Assembly: GCA_035527715.1 (NCBI GenBank)
Contig: DATKZY010000184.1
Location: 1 to 38,518 of the forward strand
Direction: 5' to 3'
Length of the DNA: 38,518 bases
Source: DSUN01 sp035527715
GTDB taxonomy: Bacteria > Planctomycetota > PUPC01 > DSUN01
Below are positions 6,960-15,266 of this stretch, one piece after another; the first letter of the stretch is position 1, and each line of letters begins with the position of its first letter. Both the position numbers and the translations under genes were made by a program. The notes beneath the pieces are model-generated. The model ran no database searches and was not told the DNA's origin. It saw only the letters and a program-made list of their open reading frames with translations.

Positions 6960-9900
6960 CTAAGGCGTCTCGCTCACGGCCCGCCTCACCTGGATGTTGC
7001 GGAAGCGCGTGGCGTTGCGGGCCAGCAGGCCGATTCGCCCCGCCGTCGGATGCTCCACCTTCGCCTGGAACACGCGCTTCCCATCGCACTCAAGCGCCGC
7101 GGCGCTCTTGCCCACCAGCAGCACGAGCTTGTGCCACTGGTCTCCTGGGAAGCGCGCATCACTCGACTGCCACACGGGCCGGGGGGGAGTGCTCTCGCCA
7201 GGAAAGCCGCGCGTGAGCGCCAGCGCGTGGCCGCGCAGGTCATAGAGCAACACCGAGTAGCCCAACCGGCCGTCCTTCCCCGCCTCCGCTTGCACGCCGA
7301 ACAGAAGGGCCGACGCGAACGCCGTCGAGGCCGGCCCCATCGCCTCCAGGCTCAGGGCATACGGCGGCTCGAACGCCTCCTCGGTCGCCAGCGACGGATA
7401 GTTTCGTCCTCCGCCCACGATCTCCTCGTTCTCCACCCGCCAATTGCCCCCCGCCCGCAGATCCTTCCACCCCGCCAGCGTCTTCCCGTCGAAGAGGCTC
7501 TGCCACTCGCCCGCCTTCGGCGCCTCGGCGGCCCCGGGCTCGATGCGGCGGAGGCGGATGTTGCGGAAGGACACCTTCGCCTGCCCGGTGAGCAACCCGA
7601 GGGGCTTCAGCGCATTCCAACGCCGGTGCATCGTGAACGCGTGGCCCGCCATCGGCGTCTCGAAGAGCTTCTCGTCGTCAATCCAGTAGGACAGGTCGGC
7701 CTGTGTCACCCTCAGCCGCACCGAGTACCATCGTCCGTCCTCGAACTTCATCACCTTGTCGGCGGGGCTTCCCCGCCGGTCGGGAGAACGGCCATCGAAG
7801 AACTCGAGGCCGACCCGCACTCCTCTGTAGCCGCCCACGGCAAGGCAACAGGCCGAGCTGCCAACAGGGAAGATAACCTGGCAGAACAGGTCGGCGGGGC
7901 CATCGCGTTTCGCCTCGAAGGCCAGTTCGTAGTCCATCTTCGGCACGTCGTGCGAGGCGACGATTCCCGCCACGGGCTGCCCGCCCTCGGCCACGAGCAA
8001 CCCGTCCTGCACGCCGACCTTCCCCTGCTGGAACTCCCCCTCTCGCAACGGCGTCCACCCCTTCAGCGTCTTGCCGTCGAAGAGGCTCTGCCACTCGCCC
8101 GCCTTCGGCGCTTCGGCGGCCCCCGGCTCGATGCGGCGGAGGCGGATGTTGCGCAGGTGAGAGCCCGTCCCCCATGTGAAGATGCCCAGGGGGACAAGGT
8201 CGTCGTACCCATCCGTCAACTCAGCCTCGATGGCTGCCGTCGGCGCGTCGAGCAGCCGCTGGTCGTCCACGAAGACTTCGAAGCGCTCGCGGCCGACCCG
8301 CAGCCGCAGGCGATACCAGCGGTCGTTCTCGAACCGATGCCACGTGCGCACCCTGCCTGCTCCCTCAGCCAGGGGCGTCTTCACCGAGACGGCGAGGCGT
8401 CCTCCGCTGTCCCCACCTGCTAACAGACGGCCGTATGTGCTGCCGACGGGGAAGAGCATGTCGCAGAAGTCGTCGGCCCCGCCCACCCGCCGGGCCTCCA
8501 GTTCAAGCTCGTAGTCGAGCGCCGGCAGCCGTTGCGTGCAGACAACAGCCGTCCACGGCCCGCCACGGCCGACCTTGATGACTCCGTCTTCCGCGCGCAC
8601 GTCGCCCCCTTTGGCGAAGCGTGCCTTCGCAGATGCTCGCCATCCCTCCAGCGACTTTCCGTCGAACAGGCTCTGCCACTCGCCCGCCGTCGGCGCCTCG
8701 GCGGCCCCCGGCTCGATGCGACGGAGGCGGATGTTGCGCACCGATGCCGTCATCAGATTGGTGAAGAACCCCAGCGGCTTGATGGGACTCCATTGCCACC
8801 AGAAGTCAGGGGCCCGCCGGCGCGTCTCGCCCTCGACAGCCAGCTTGCCGTCAATCCACAACTGAACCTTCGATTCGGTGACCCGGAGCAGAACGCTGTA
8901 CCAGCGCCGTGGCTCGAAGTCCATCCGCGCGCCAGGATGCGGGGCCGCGCCAAGCTCCAACATGTTGCCTTTGCCCCCAAGAAGCAGTGCCGCGTGGCCG
9001 TCCCGGAACGGGTAGATCACGTGGCACAGGCATGGCTCGTCCGAGGCGAACCGCATGGCCTCGAACACCAGCTCGTAGTCCATCGTAAGGAGTTCACCCG
9101 TCCAACTCAGCCCAGTGTACATTGGCCCGCGCTGGAGGAGTATTGCGCCATCTTCCACGCGCACCTCTCCTCCCTTGCCTCTGCCTGGGAACTCCTTCGC
9201 CACACGCCACCCGTCGAGCGTCTTGCCGTCGAAGAGGCTGACCCACTCGGGCTTCTTGGGGGCGGGCTGGGCCTGGGCGCGGAGGTCGGGGAGCTTGTCG
9301 CGGACGGAGGCGAAGTGTTTCGTACCGGCGTGGGCCTTCTCGAAGGCTTCGAGGAGACCGAGCAAGTGCGCGGCTTCGGGCTTGGTGGGCTTGGGCTTGG
9401 CGGCGGCCTCGATCTCGGCCCAGGCCTTGCGGGCGGCGACTTCGGCGGCGCCGAGGGTGAGGGCGTCGAGGCGATCCCTGTAGCAGGAGAGGCCGGGCGG
9501 CTTGCCGGCGGCGGCGAGGGCCTTGCCGGCCGCGTCGGCGTCGGCGCCGTCGGCGAGGAGGAAGAGGGCCTTCGCCAGGTTCCCGCGCTCGTCGTCCTTG
9601 AGGTCGGCGAGGGCGGCGGCCTGAGCGGCGTCCATGCCGAGGAGCGGCTGGACGAATTCCTTGGTCCCGACCTTGAGTGTGACCTGGCCGTTCGCGATGC
9701 TCTCAACGTTGCCGCCCTTGCCGGCGATAGAAACGAATTTGCCCTTGCGGGCCAGGACGCCCCGCTCGACGGCCGCCCAGAACTCTTTGAGGAGCCTGGC
9801 GGCCTCGAGGTCGGCTTGCATAACCTCCCGCAGGTTCGCAACCTGCGGGAGGTTTCCGAGGAGCTTGTCGGCCGCGGGGTAGTCGCGCTGCTTGAAGAGC

Positions 9901-11336
9901 GCCCAGAGCTTGTCGGATTCGGCCTGGTAGGCGGCGAGGGCGGCGGCCGCGGCCTTGCGCTTCGCGGACTCGATGGCCTCCATCTGCTCGGCCACGAGGT
10001 CGGCGATGCCGTCGAGGGGAAGGGTCTTCGCGCCGTCGAGGAGCTTCGCGGCCTCGTCGAGCTTGCCGGCAGCGATGAGCTTGGAGGCGGCGAACTTCGT
10101 TTCGTCCCACTTGGCCCAGGCGGCGGCGTCCTTGGGGGCGGGGACGGGCGTGGGCTTGGGGGGCTTGGGCGACTCCTTGACCTTGGGAGGAGAGGGGTGT
10201 TCGGTTTTCGGTTGTCGGTTATCGGGTACGGAGGGGGGAGGAGAAGGGGTTTTCGGTTGTCGGTTGTCGGGTACGGAGGGGGGCGGGGCGGTGGCGGTGT
10301 CGGCGGGCTTGGAGCCGCGGCGGAGGACGACGATCCCTGCGATGATGGCGATGACCGCGACCGCGGCGAGGGCGAGCCAGGTGGCCTTGGAGGAAGACGG
10401 AGGCCGTAGGCCGGAAGCCGTAGGCCGGGGGACATGGGACGGGGTCGGACCGCCTCCGGCCGACGGCCTCCCGCCTACGGGCTTCGCGCGGAGGTGCACC
10501 TTGCCCGCCAGAGCGTCCCTGATCTCGTGAAGCAACTCCGCCGGCGTCTGCGGCCGGTCGGCGGGGTCCTTGGCCATCATACGCTGGATCAGGTCGTCGG
10601 TGGCACGCGAGACGTCGGGGTGCTTGTCGCGCGCGGAGGGCACGGGGTCGCTGAGGTGCCGGGCCATGATGGCGCCGGCGTTGGGGCCGGTGAAGGCGTG
10701 GTCGCCGGTGATCATGTGGAAGAGGGTCGCGCCGAGGGCGTAGATGTCAGCGCGGGTGTCGAGCTCGACCTCGCCGCGGACCTGCTCGGGGGCCATGTAG
10801 TAGGGCGTGCCGAGTGCCGTGCCCTCGATGGTCATGGTGTCGGGCGTCTCGGTCGAGCGGGCGAGGCCGAGGTCGGCCAGCTTCACGCTGCCGTCGCGGG
10901 CGACCATGATGTTGTCGGGCTTGATGTCGCGGTGGATGATGCCGTGCTTGGCCGCGTGGTCGAGGCCGCGGGCCACGGCGCCGACGATGTTCAGCGCCGT
11001 CTTCTCGTCGAGGCGGCCCTTCGCCTTGATCATGTCCTTCACCGTCGTGCCGTCCACGAACTCCATGGCGAAGTAGTAGTTGCCTTCGGCGACGCCGACG
11101 TCAATGCCCTGGACGATGTTGGGGTGGTTGAGCTTTGCGGCGGAGCGTGCCTCGCGGAGGAAGCGGGCGACGTAGGCTTCGTTTTTCGCCAGATGGGGCG
11201 GGAGGACTTTCAGGGCGACGATGCGGTCCATCGAGATCTGGCGTGCCTTGAACACGACGCCCATGCCGCCCTTGCCGAGTGTGGCGAGGAGCTCGAAGCC
11301 GCCGATTCTGGATGGCTTGGAGTCGCTGTCCGGCAT
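6960..11336 (-). CDS. Transmembrane Ser/Thr protein kinase with four DUF1080 (3-keto-disaccharide hydrolase) domains
   Basis: A 1458-residue protein. Residues 14-275 are a Hanks-type kinase: glycine loop GKGGMGVVF, Lys43, Glu62 in helix C, HRDIKPDN with catalytic Asp137, DLG in place of DFG (Asp155), then APE. A Pro-rich linker and one membrane helix (about 318-338) follow. Next is an Ala/Lys-rich helical region (about 390-690), then four DUF1080 modules of about 195 residues starting near 697, 885, 1079 and 1275, each opening W-x-SLFDGK-x-L-x-GW. The kinase should face the cytoplasm and the DUF1080 modules the periplasm or surface. DUF1080 domains are known as 3-keto-glycoside hydrolases or LamG-like binding modules; whether these are catalytic is unknown. 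The start at 11336 has GGAGGG six bases ahead. Three repeat segments are embedded in frame (see repeats). Confidence 0.9.
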   Translation of the reverse strand: MPDSDSKPSRIGGFELLATLGKGGMGVVFKARQISMDRIVALKVLPPHLAKNEAYVARFLREARSAAKLNHPNIVQGIDVGVAEGNYYFAMEFVDGTTVKDMIKAKGRLDEKTALNIVGAVARGLDHAAKHGIIHRDIKPDNIMVARDGSVKLADLGLARSTETPDTMTIEGTALGTPYYMAPEQVRGEVELDTRADIYALGATLFHMITGDHAFTGPNAGAIMARHLSDPVPSARDKHPDVSRATDDLIQRMMAKDPADRPQTPAELLHEIRDALAGKVHLRAKPVGGRPSAGGGPTPSHVPRPTASGLRPPSSSKATWLALAAVAVIAIIAGIVVLRRGSKPADTATAPPPSVPDNRQPKTPSPPPSVPDNRQPKTEHPSPPKVKESPKPPKPTPVPAPKDAAAWAKWDETKFAASKLIAAGKLDEAAKLLDGAKTLPLDGIADLVAEQMEAIESAKRKAAAAALAAYQAESDKLWALFKQRDYPAADKLLGNLPQVANLREVMQADLEAARLLKEFWAAVERGVLARKGKFVSIAGKGGNVESIANGQVTLKVGTKEFVQPLLGMDAAQAAALADLKDDERGNLAKALFLLADGADADAAGKALAAAGKPPGLSCYRDRLDALTLGAAEVAARKAWAEIEAAAKPKPTKPEAAHLLGLLEAFEKAHAGTKHFASVRDKLPDLRAQAQPAPKKPEWVSLFDGKTLDGWRVAKEFPGRGKGGEVRVEDGAILLQRGPMYTGLSWTGELLTMDYELVFEAMRFASDEPCLCHVIYPFRDGHAALLLGGKGNMLELGAAPHPGARMDFEPRRWYSVLLRVTESKVQLWIDGKLAVEGETRRRAPDFWWQWSPIKPLGFFTNLMTASVRNIRLRRIEPGAAEAPTAGEWQSLFDGKSLEGWRASAKARFAKGGDVRAEDGVIKVGRGGPWTAVVCTQRLPALDYELELEARRVGGADDFCDMLFPVGSTYGRLLAGGDSGGRLAVSVKTPLAEGAGRVRTWHRFENDRWYRLRLRVGRERFEVFVDDQRLLDAPTAAIEAELTDGYDDLVPLGIFTWGTGSHLRNIRLRRIEPGAAEAPKAGEWQSLFDGKTLKGWTPLREGEFQQGKVGVQDGLLVAEGGQPVAGIVASHDVPKMDYELAFEAKRDGPADLFCQVIFPVGSSACCLAVGGYRGVRVGLEFFDGRSPDRRGSPADKVMKFEDGRWYSVRLRVTQADLSYWIDDEKLFETPMAGHAFTMHRRWNALKPLGLLTGQAKVSFRNIRLRRIEPGAAEAPKAGEWQSLFDGKTLAGWKDLRAGGNWRVENEEIVGGGRNYPSLATEEAFEPPYALSLEAMGPASTAFASALLFGVQAEAGKDGRLGYSVLLYDLRGHALALTRGFPGESTPPRPVWQSSDARFPGDQWHKLVLLVGKSAAALECDGKRVFQAKVEHPTAGRIGLLARNATRFRNIQVRRAVSETP
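9822..9854. repeat. 15-bp-arm palindrome inside the kinase gene
   Basis: Arms AACCTCCCGCAGGTT (9822-9836) and AACCTGCGGGAGGTT (9840-9854), loop CGC. It differs from the intergenic palindrome at 5120-5152 only in one compensated base pair and the loop. It is read in frame as part of LPQVANLREV (about residues 494-505). Confidence 0.8.
10203..10283. repeat. Tandem 45-base duplication in the kinase linker
   Basis: Two 36-base copies (10203-10238 and 10248-10283) differ at one position and are offset by 45 bases, giving PPSVPDNRQPKT twice (about residues 351-378). The unit itself is built from a TCGGTTNTCGG-like short period, like the non-coding repeats elsewhere in the window. Confidence 0.8.
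10399..10481. repeat. GCCGTAGGCCGG direct and inverted repeat in the kinase gene
   Basis: GCCGTAGGCCGG occurs at 10403-10414 and 10417-10428. A related inverted segment (10451-10481) can pair with it. It is translated in the Pro-rich stretch between the kinase domain and the membrane helix. Confidence 0.6.
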
Positions 11337-11370
11337 GGCGTGCCCTCCAGCCGCGGGGGTGACAAGCCCC

Positions 11371-11399
11371 ATCATGCCGCGGCGGGGGTAGAGAGTCAA
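11371..11399 (-). promoter_or_regulatory. Candidate promoter for the kinase gene
   Basis: On the minus strand TTGACT (11394-11399), 17-base spacer, CATGAT (11371-11376). Transcription would begin close to 11364, upstream of the ATG at 11336. Confidence 0.55.
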
Positions 11400-11407
11400 G
11401 GCGGAAT

Positions 11408-11500
11408 GTGGACAGGATGGACACGGTGGACAGGGTCGACAAGACAGAGCGAATGCCCCATCGGCCGTGTCCACGATGTCCACCCTGTCCACCGTGTCCG
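11408..11500. repeat. Nine-base-period GTGGACAGG repeat forming a large hairpin
   Basis: The left half is near-copies of GTGGACAGG / ATGGACACG. The right half (about 11466-11500) is the inverted form GTGTCCACG / ATGTCCACC. The two halves are complementary over some 35 bases. It lies between the kinase promoter and the 3' end of the oxidoreductase gene. Confidence 0.75.
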
Positions 11501-11583
11501 CAGGCGATCATCTGGAGACAGGGAGGGGGTGGGTGTCAAGGGGAAGGAGGGAAGGGGCCAAGACTCGCGCCCTGCGCGGGCGG

Positions 11584-12591
11584 CTACCAGTCGTTGCGGA
11601 CGGGCACGGGGCGGCCGTCGGCGGCGGACCGGACGGCGGCAAGGCAGGTGGCGACGGTGCGGGCGCCCTCGCGCTCGTCGAGGGCGACCTCGGTGCCGTC
11701 GAGGACCGCGCGGGCCAACGCGTCCATCTCGGCGCGCTTGTTGTGGCTGGCGACCTCGACGGGGATGGCGGCGAAGCGCTGGTGGCCGAATGCCTTGACG
11801 CTGGCGAGCTGGATTTCGGGCGACGTGTTGTCGCAGACGATTGTACCTTCGGTGCCGTAGAAGACGCTGCGCATGGTGTAGGGGCGCTTGACGCCGACGC
11901 CGCAGAAGACCTTTCCCAGCACGCCGCCCTCGACGAACTTCATCACCGCGACGGTGCAGTCGTCCACGGGCCAGTCGGTGAGCACCTTGCGGTTGGCGTA
12001 GGCGAAGACCTCGGCGACGTTGCCGCCGACCCAGCGAAGCAGGTCCACCGCGTGGCAGGCCCCGCCGAGGAAGGGGTGGCGGAGGCGGACGGGGTCGGTG
12101 CGCCATCCGCCGACGCCGCGGATGTGCGTGTAGTCGTGGGCGTATTCGGATTCGAGGAAGAAGAGGTCGCCGACGAGGCCCTGCTCGAGGAGGCGCTTGG
12201 CCATGGCGAAGCCTGGGGCGAAGCGGCAGACCTGGCCGACGAGGAACTTCATCCCCGTGGCGTCGGCGGTGCGAACGACTTGCTCGCACTCGTCGAGGGA
12301 CATCACCATCGGCTTCTCGCAGAGGACGTGCTTGCCGGCGTTCATCGCGGCGCAGGCCATCTCGCAGTGCCACTGGTCGGGCGCGGCGATGAACAGGATA
12401 TCGAGGTCGGGGCAGGCCACGAGGTCGCGGTAGTCGGTCGAGGCGACCTTCGCCCCGCACTCGGCGGCGACGGAGCGGAGGAGCGCCTCATCCGTGTCGC
12501 ACACGGCGTGGGTTTCGACGAGTTGGCTGCCCTCCCACTGGCGGGGGTGCCCTGCGCGAAGGCCGATGGTGCCGACCTTGAGCCTGGCCAT
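11584..12591 (-). CDS. Gfo/Idh/MocA family oxidoreductase
   Basis: A 335-residue protein with an N-terminal Rossmann domain (about 1-120) and a C-terminal alpha/beta domain. The nucleotide-binding loop is unusual (IGLRAGHP instead of GxGxxG), but the family CEKP motif (HVLCEKPMVMS) and a catalytic-type ACHAVDLLRW segment are present. The family performs NAD(P)-dependent oxidation or reduction of sugars and cyclitols, including 3-oxidation of glycosides. The ATG at 12591 was preferred to the one at 12597 because AGGAGG then has a six-base spacing; at 12597 it would touch the start codon. It is transcribed singly and carries a repeat hairpin in its leader. The substrate is unknown. Confidence 0.85.
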   Translation of the reverse strand: MARLKVGTIGLRAGHPRQWEGSQLVETHAVCDTDEALLRSVAAECGAKVASTDYRDLVACPDLDILFIAAPDQWHCEMACAAMNAGKHVLCEKPMVMSLDECEQVVRTADATGMKFLVGQVCRFAPGFAMAKRLLEQGLVGDLFFLESEYAHDYTHIRGVGGWRTDPVRLRHPFLGGACHAVDLLRWVGGNVAEVFAYANRKVLTDWPVDDCTVAVMKFVEGGVLGKVFCGVGVKRPYTMRSVFYGTEGTIVCDNTSPEIQLASVKAFGHQRFAAIPVEVASHNKRAEMDALARAVLDGTEVALDEREGARTVATCLAAVRSAADGRPVPVRNDW

Positions 12592-12647
12592 GAACATCCT
12601 CCTGAGCCGGCAAGGGACCGCGACCAAAGGGGAGCCTCTGGTTCCGA

Positions 12648-12717
12648 GGAGGATGGATGGATGATTGGATGAATGGATGATTGTCCGACACCCATCCACC
12701 CCTCCATTCATCCCCTC
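12648..12717. repeat. GGAT-period repeat with inverted half
   Basis: Repeated GGAT/GGATGATT units (12651-12682) face an inverted CATCC/CATTCATCC half (12692-12714), so the RNA could fold into a long hairpin. It lies in the leader of the oxidoreductase gene. Confidence 0.7.
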
Positions 12718-12763
12718 CAGAGCGCGTCTCGCGCACGGACCGAGGGTGTGTCCGCGTGGGCCC

Positions 12764-12792
12764 TTCGTACCACAGGCGGCCCCGGAATGCAA
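12764..12792 (-). promoter_or_regulatory. Candidate promoter for the first Gfo/Idh gene
   Basis: On the minus strand TTGCAT (12787-12792), 17-base spacer, TACGAA (12764-12769). The resulting leader of about 165 bases would contain the GGAT hairpin. Confidence 0.4.
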
Positions 12793-12856
12793 GAGGCGAA
12801 GCCGGCGGAGCTACAAATCGCGGGGCCGCGGAATCAGGAGAAAACCGCCGGGCGGC

Positions 12857-12885
12857 TTGCGCGCGTGCGGGACCTGCGGTAGGCT
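12857..12885 (+). promoter_or_regulatory. Candidate promoter for the exported protein gene
   Basis: TTGCGC (12857-12862), 17-base spacer, TAGGCT (12880-12885), divergent from the oxidoreductase promoter. Confidence 0.45.
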
Positions 12886-13015
12886 TTCTATGCCATCCAA
12901 CATACCGCGAGCGCACCCCGCCAGGCCGCTCGCGGCCGGCCAGCCGCCTTCATGGCTCCCTCCACAATCGAGCCACGCCTTGCGCTCCAGGGTCCAGGCC
13001 CCAGGAGGTCTTACA

Positions 13016-14278
13016 GTGGCTCATTCGCTTCGGGTCGGTGTGTTGCGGGTCTCGGTGTGGATCGCGTCGCTCGGCGTCGGGGCCGTGGGCTCGGCGGCGG
13101 GCGAGGGGGATGCGTCGGCGGGCGGCGCCGTGGCGAGCGGACGCGAGGTGCGTCTCGCCCGCGCGGGGGTTGGGCCGGGCGGCGTGGACGGGTCGCTGGC
13201 GCCCCGCGTCGCTCGTCCGCTGGCTGCCCTTCAGCGTCGGTTGCCGGCGGGGGTGGACAGCACGGCCGGCCAGCCGGTCGAGATGGGCGGCGACCGCGTG
13301 CTGCGGTTCGTCTACTGCGACACCTTCGCCGAGCCGTGGTTCACGGAGGACGCGGCGATCGAGGGGGTGAGCTGCCTGCGCTGGGACAGCTCGGCTCCCG
13401 TGCTGCACCTGGAGGGCCGCGGCCCCGGGCGGCGGCGGATGAGCCTCACCTACCACTTCACCGCGCCCTACGACGGCAAGGAGCTCGTCACCAGCGTCCA
13501 GGGGGTCGTGCGGGGCGGCCGGGCGGACCGCGTGGAACTCACGATGTCCACCGACGGCAAGGAGTTCATCCACCCGGCCCGCGCGTGCGGGCGGGCGGAG
13601 GGCAACGCGTTCCACCTCACGAGCGCGGCGAGCTACCAGTTCGACCGCTCGAGCTTCTGGATCCGCGTCGCGGCCGACCTGGCGCCCGGGGCGCGGGTGA
13701 GCCTGAGCGAGTTCACGGCCAACTGCCGCGTGAAGCCGCCGGGCCGCCGCGAGGTGACCCTGGCCCCCGACGCCGAGGGGCGGATGGCCTACCGCGACGA
13801 GTTGGCCTCCAGCCGGCTCCTGCACCTGGCCGAGGTCGAGAACGCACAGGCCCTCGAGTGGCGGCGCGGCATGGCCTTCCTTCGCGGGGGCGACGGCGGC
13901 GCGGCCCAGGTCGCCATCCGCCAGCGATTCGTCGCCCCGTGTCCCCTCCGCTCGATCGTCGTGCGCGTGCGCCACGCCGTCGGCCCGCAGGCGCCCGGCG
14001 GCTCGAACTCCGTGGGCATCTCGCTGAACGGCGCGACCCTGGTCGCGCAGCGCACCACGCCCGGCGGCGACGCGGGGTTCGCCGGCGTCACCGAGCTGCG
14101 CCTCGACGACCCCGCCGCCCTGGCCGACGCCCGGCGGTTCTACCTCCACATCACCCTCGCCGGGGGCGCGCCCGGCACGCCTGCCAACGTCCTGTCCGGC
14201 ATCGAGGTCGAGGCCCGCGGCGACGAGGCATCGGCTCCCACCGTCGCCTCGACGAGCAGCCCCTCGGCCCGCCCGTGA
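13016..14278 (+). CDS. Exported protein of unknown function
   Basis: A 420-residue protein I do not recognise. The start is GTG at 13016 with a perfect AGGAGG seven bases ahead. Residues 1-30 (VAHSLRVGVLRVSVWIASLGVGAVGSAAG) form a signal peptide. The mature part reads as beta-rich: a central segment with RMSLTYHFTAPYDGKELVTSVQG and VELTMSTDGKEF, and a second half with RQRFVAPCPLRSIVVRVRHAVG and VGISLNGATLVAQRT. This looks like one or two jelly-roll or carbohydrate-binding-like sandwiches. No catalytic motif is visible. It is followed after about 30 bases by the promoter of the isomerase gene, so the two are not clearly one operon. Confidence 0.7.
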   Translation: MAHSLRVGVLRVSVWIASLGVGAVGSAAGEGDASAGGAVASGREVRLARAGVGPGGVDGSLAPRVARPLAALQRRLPAGVDSTAGQPVEMGGDRVLRFVYCDTFAEPWFTEDAAIEGVSCLRWDSSAPVLHLEGRGPGRRRMSLTYHFTAPYDGKELVTSVQGVVRGGRADRVELTMSTDGKEFIHPARACGRAEGNAFHLTSAASYQFDRSSFWIRVAADLAPGARVSLSEFTANCRVKPPGRREVTLAPDAEGRMAYRDELASSRLLHLAEVENAQALEWRRGMAFLRGGDGGAAQVAIRQRFVAPCPLRSIVVRVRHAVGPQAPGGSNSVGISLNGATLVAQRTTPGGDAGFAGVTELRLDDPAALADARRFYLHITLAGGAPGTPANVLSGIEVEARGDEASAPTVASTSSPSARP

Positions 14279-14308
14279 GGCGGCCTCGCCCCACCCGGCG
14301 GCAGGGGC

Positions 14309-14337
14309 TTGACTCGATGCGGGGGCGCGGGTAGACT
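14309..14337 (+). promoter_or_regulatory. Strong sigma70-type promoter for the isomerase/epimerase gene
   Basis: TTGACT (14309-14314), 17-base spacer, TAGACT (14332-14337). Confidence 0.6.
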
Positions 14338-14383
14338 GGCGACACGTGGGGGAGCCGCGGCAACCGCACTGAGGAGACAGGCG

Positions 14384-15232
14384 ATGGCACTGGAACCGAT
14401 GGCGATCGGGGTGATGCTGGGCGTGGGCGAATCGCCCGAGGAGAGCCTCCAGAAGGTGCTCGACGTGGGGGTGACCAGCGCCCAGATGGGCCGCCCGCCC
14501 GACGCCTGGCTCAAGCCGGCCAAGGCCGCCGCCCTGAAGAAGATGGTCAAGAAGTCGGGGATCACCCTCACCACCGTGTTCTGCGGCTTCGACGGCGAGA
14601 GCTATGCCGACATCCCGACCGTGCGCGCGACCGTGGGCCTCGTGCCCAAGGCCACCCGCGCGGCCCGCGTGAAGAAGGCGAAGCAGATCGCCGACTTCGC
14701 GAAGATCCTCGGCGTCAGGAACGTCGCCGCCCACATCGGCTTCGTGCCCGAAGACCCCAGAGAGCGTGACTACAAGGACATCGTCCGCACGGTCGGGCAG
14801 TTCGCCGACTACCTGAAGAAGAACGGCCAGCGCCTCTGCCTCGAGACCGGCCAGGAAACCGGCGAGTGCCTCCTGCGGTTCATCAAGGACACGAAGCGCA
14901 GCAACGTGAAGGTGAACTTCGATCCCGCGAACATGATCCTCTACGGCTCGGGCGAGCCGATCCCCGCGCTCAAGCTCGTGGGCAAGCACGTGGCCGGCGT
15001 CCACTGCAAGGACGGCATTTGGCCGACCGAGAAGGACAAGCTGGGCACCGAGGTGCCGCTGGGCAAGGGCAAGGTGAACATTCCCCGCTTCATCCAGACC
15101 CTGGCCGACCTCGGCTACAAGGGGCCGCTGACCATCGAGCGCGAGATCACCGGCGACCAGCAGAAGAAGGACATCGTGAAGGCCCGCAAGCTGCTGGAGC
15201 GCATTCGCGCGAAGGTGCTGGCAAAGGCATGA
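14384..15232 (+). CDS. Sugar phosphate isomerase/epimerase (xylose-isomerase-like TIM barrel)
   Basis: A 282-residue cytosolic protein of the AP-endonuclease-2/xylose isomerase-like fold. The metal-site pattern of the family can be followed: His in NVAAHIGF, Glu in LCLETGQET, Asp in VNFDPANM, His in GVHCKDG, and a final Glu in LTIEREI. Known members isomerise or epimerise free or keto sugars such as tagatose, psicose and inosose, or cleave 3-keto-glycosides by beta-elimination. The start has GAGGAG eight bases upstream. The two flanking Gfo/Idh genes encode the usual partner family, although they are in other transcription units. Confidence 0.85.
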   Translation: MALEPMAIGVMLGVGESPEESLQKVLDVGVTSAQMGRPPDAWLKPAKAAALKKMVKKSGITLTTVFCGFDGESYADIPTVRATVGLVPKATRAARVKKAKQIADFAKILGVRNVAAHIGFVPEDPRERDYKDIVRTVGQFADYLKKNGQRLCLETGQETGECLLRFIKDTKRSNVKVNFDPANMILYGSGEPIPALKLVGKHVAGVHCKDGIWPTEKDKLGTEVPLGKGKVNIPRFIQTLADLGYKGPLTIEREITGDQQKKDIVKARKLLERIRAKVLAKA

Positions 15233-15266
15233 TGCGTGACGCGTGAAGAGACGGAGAAGGAGGCCG

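Noticed and set aside
11408..11500. CRISPR-like array
   Set aside because: The period is 9 bases with no spacers. The two halves are inverted, so it is a hairpin repeat.
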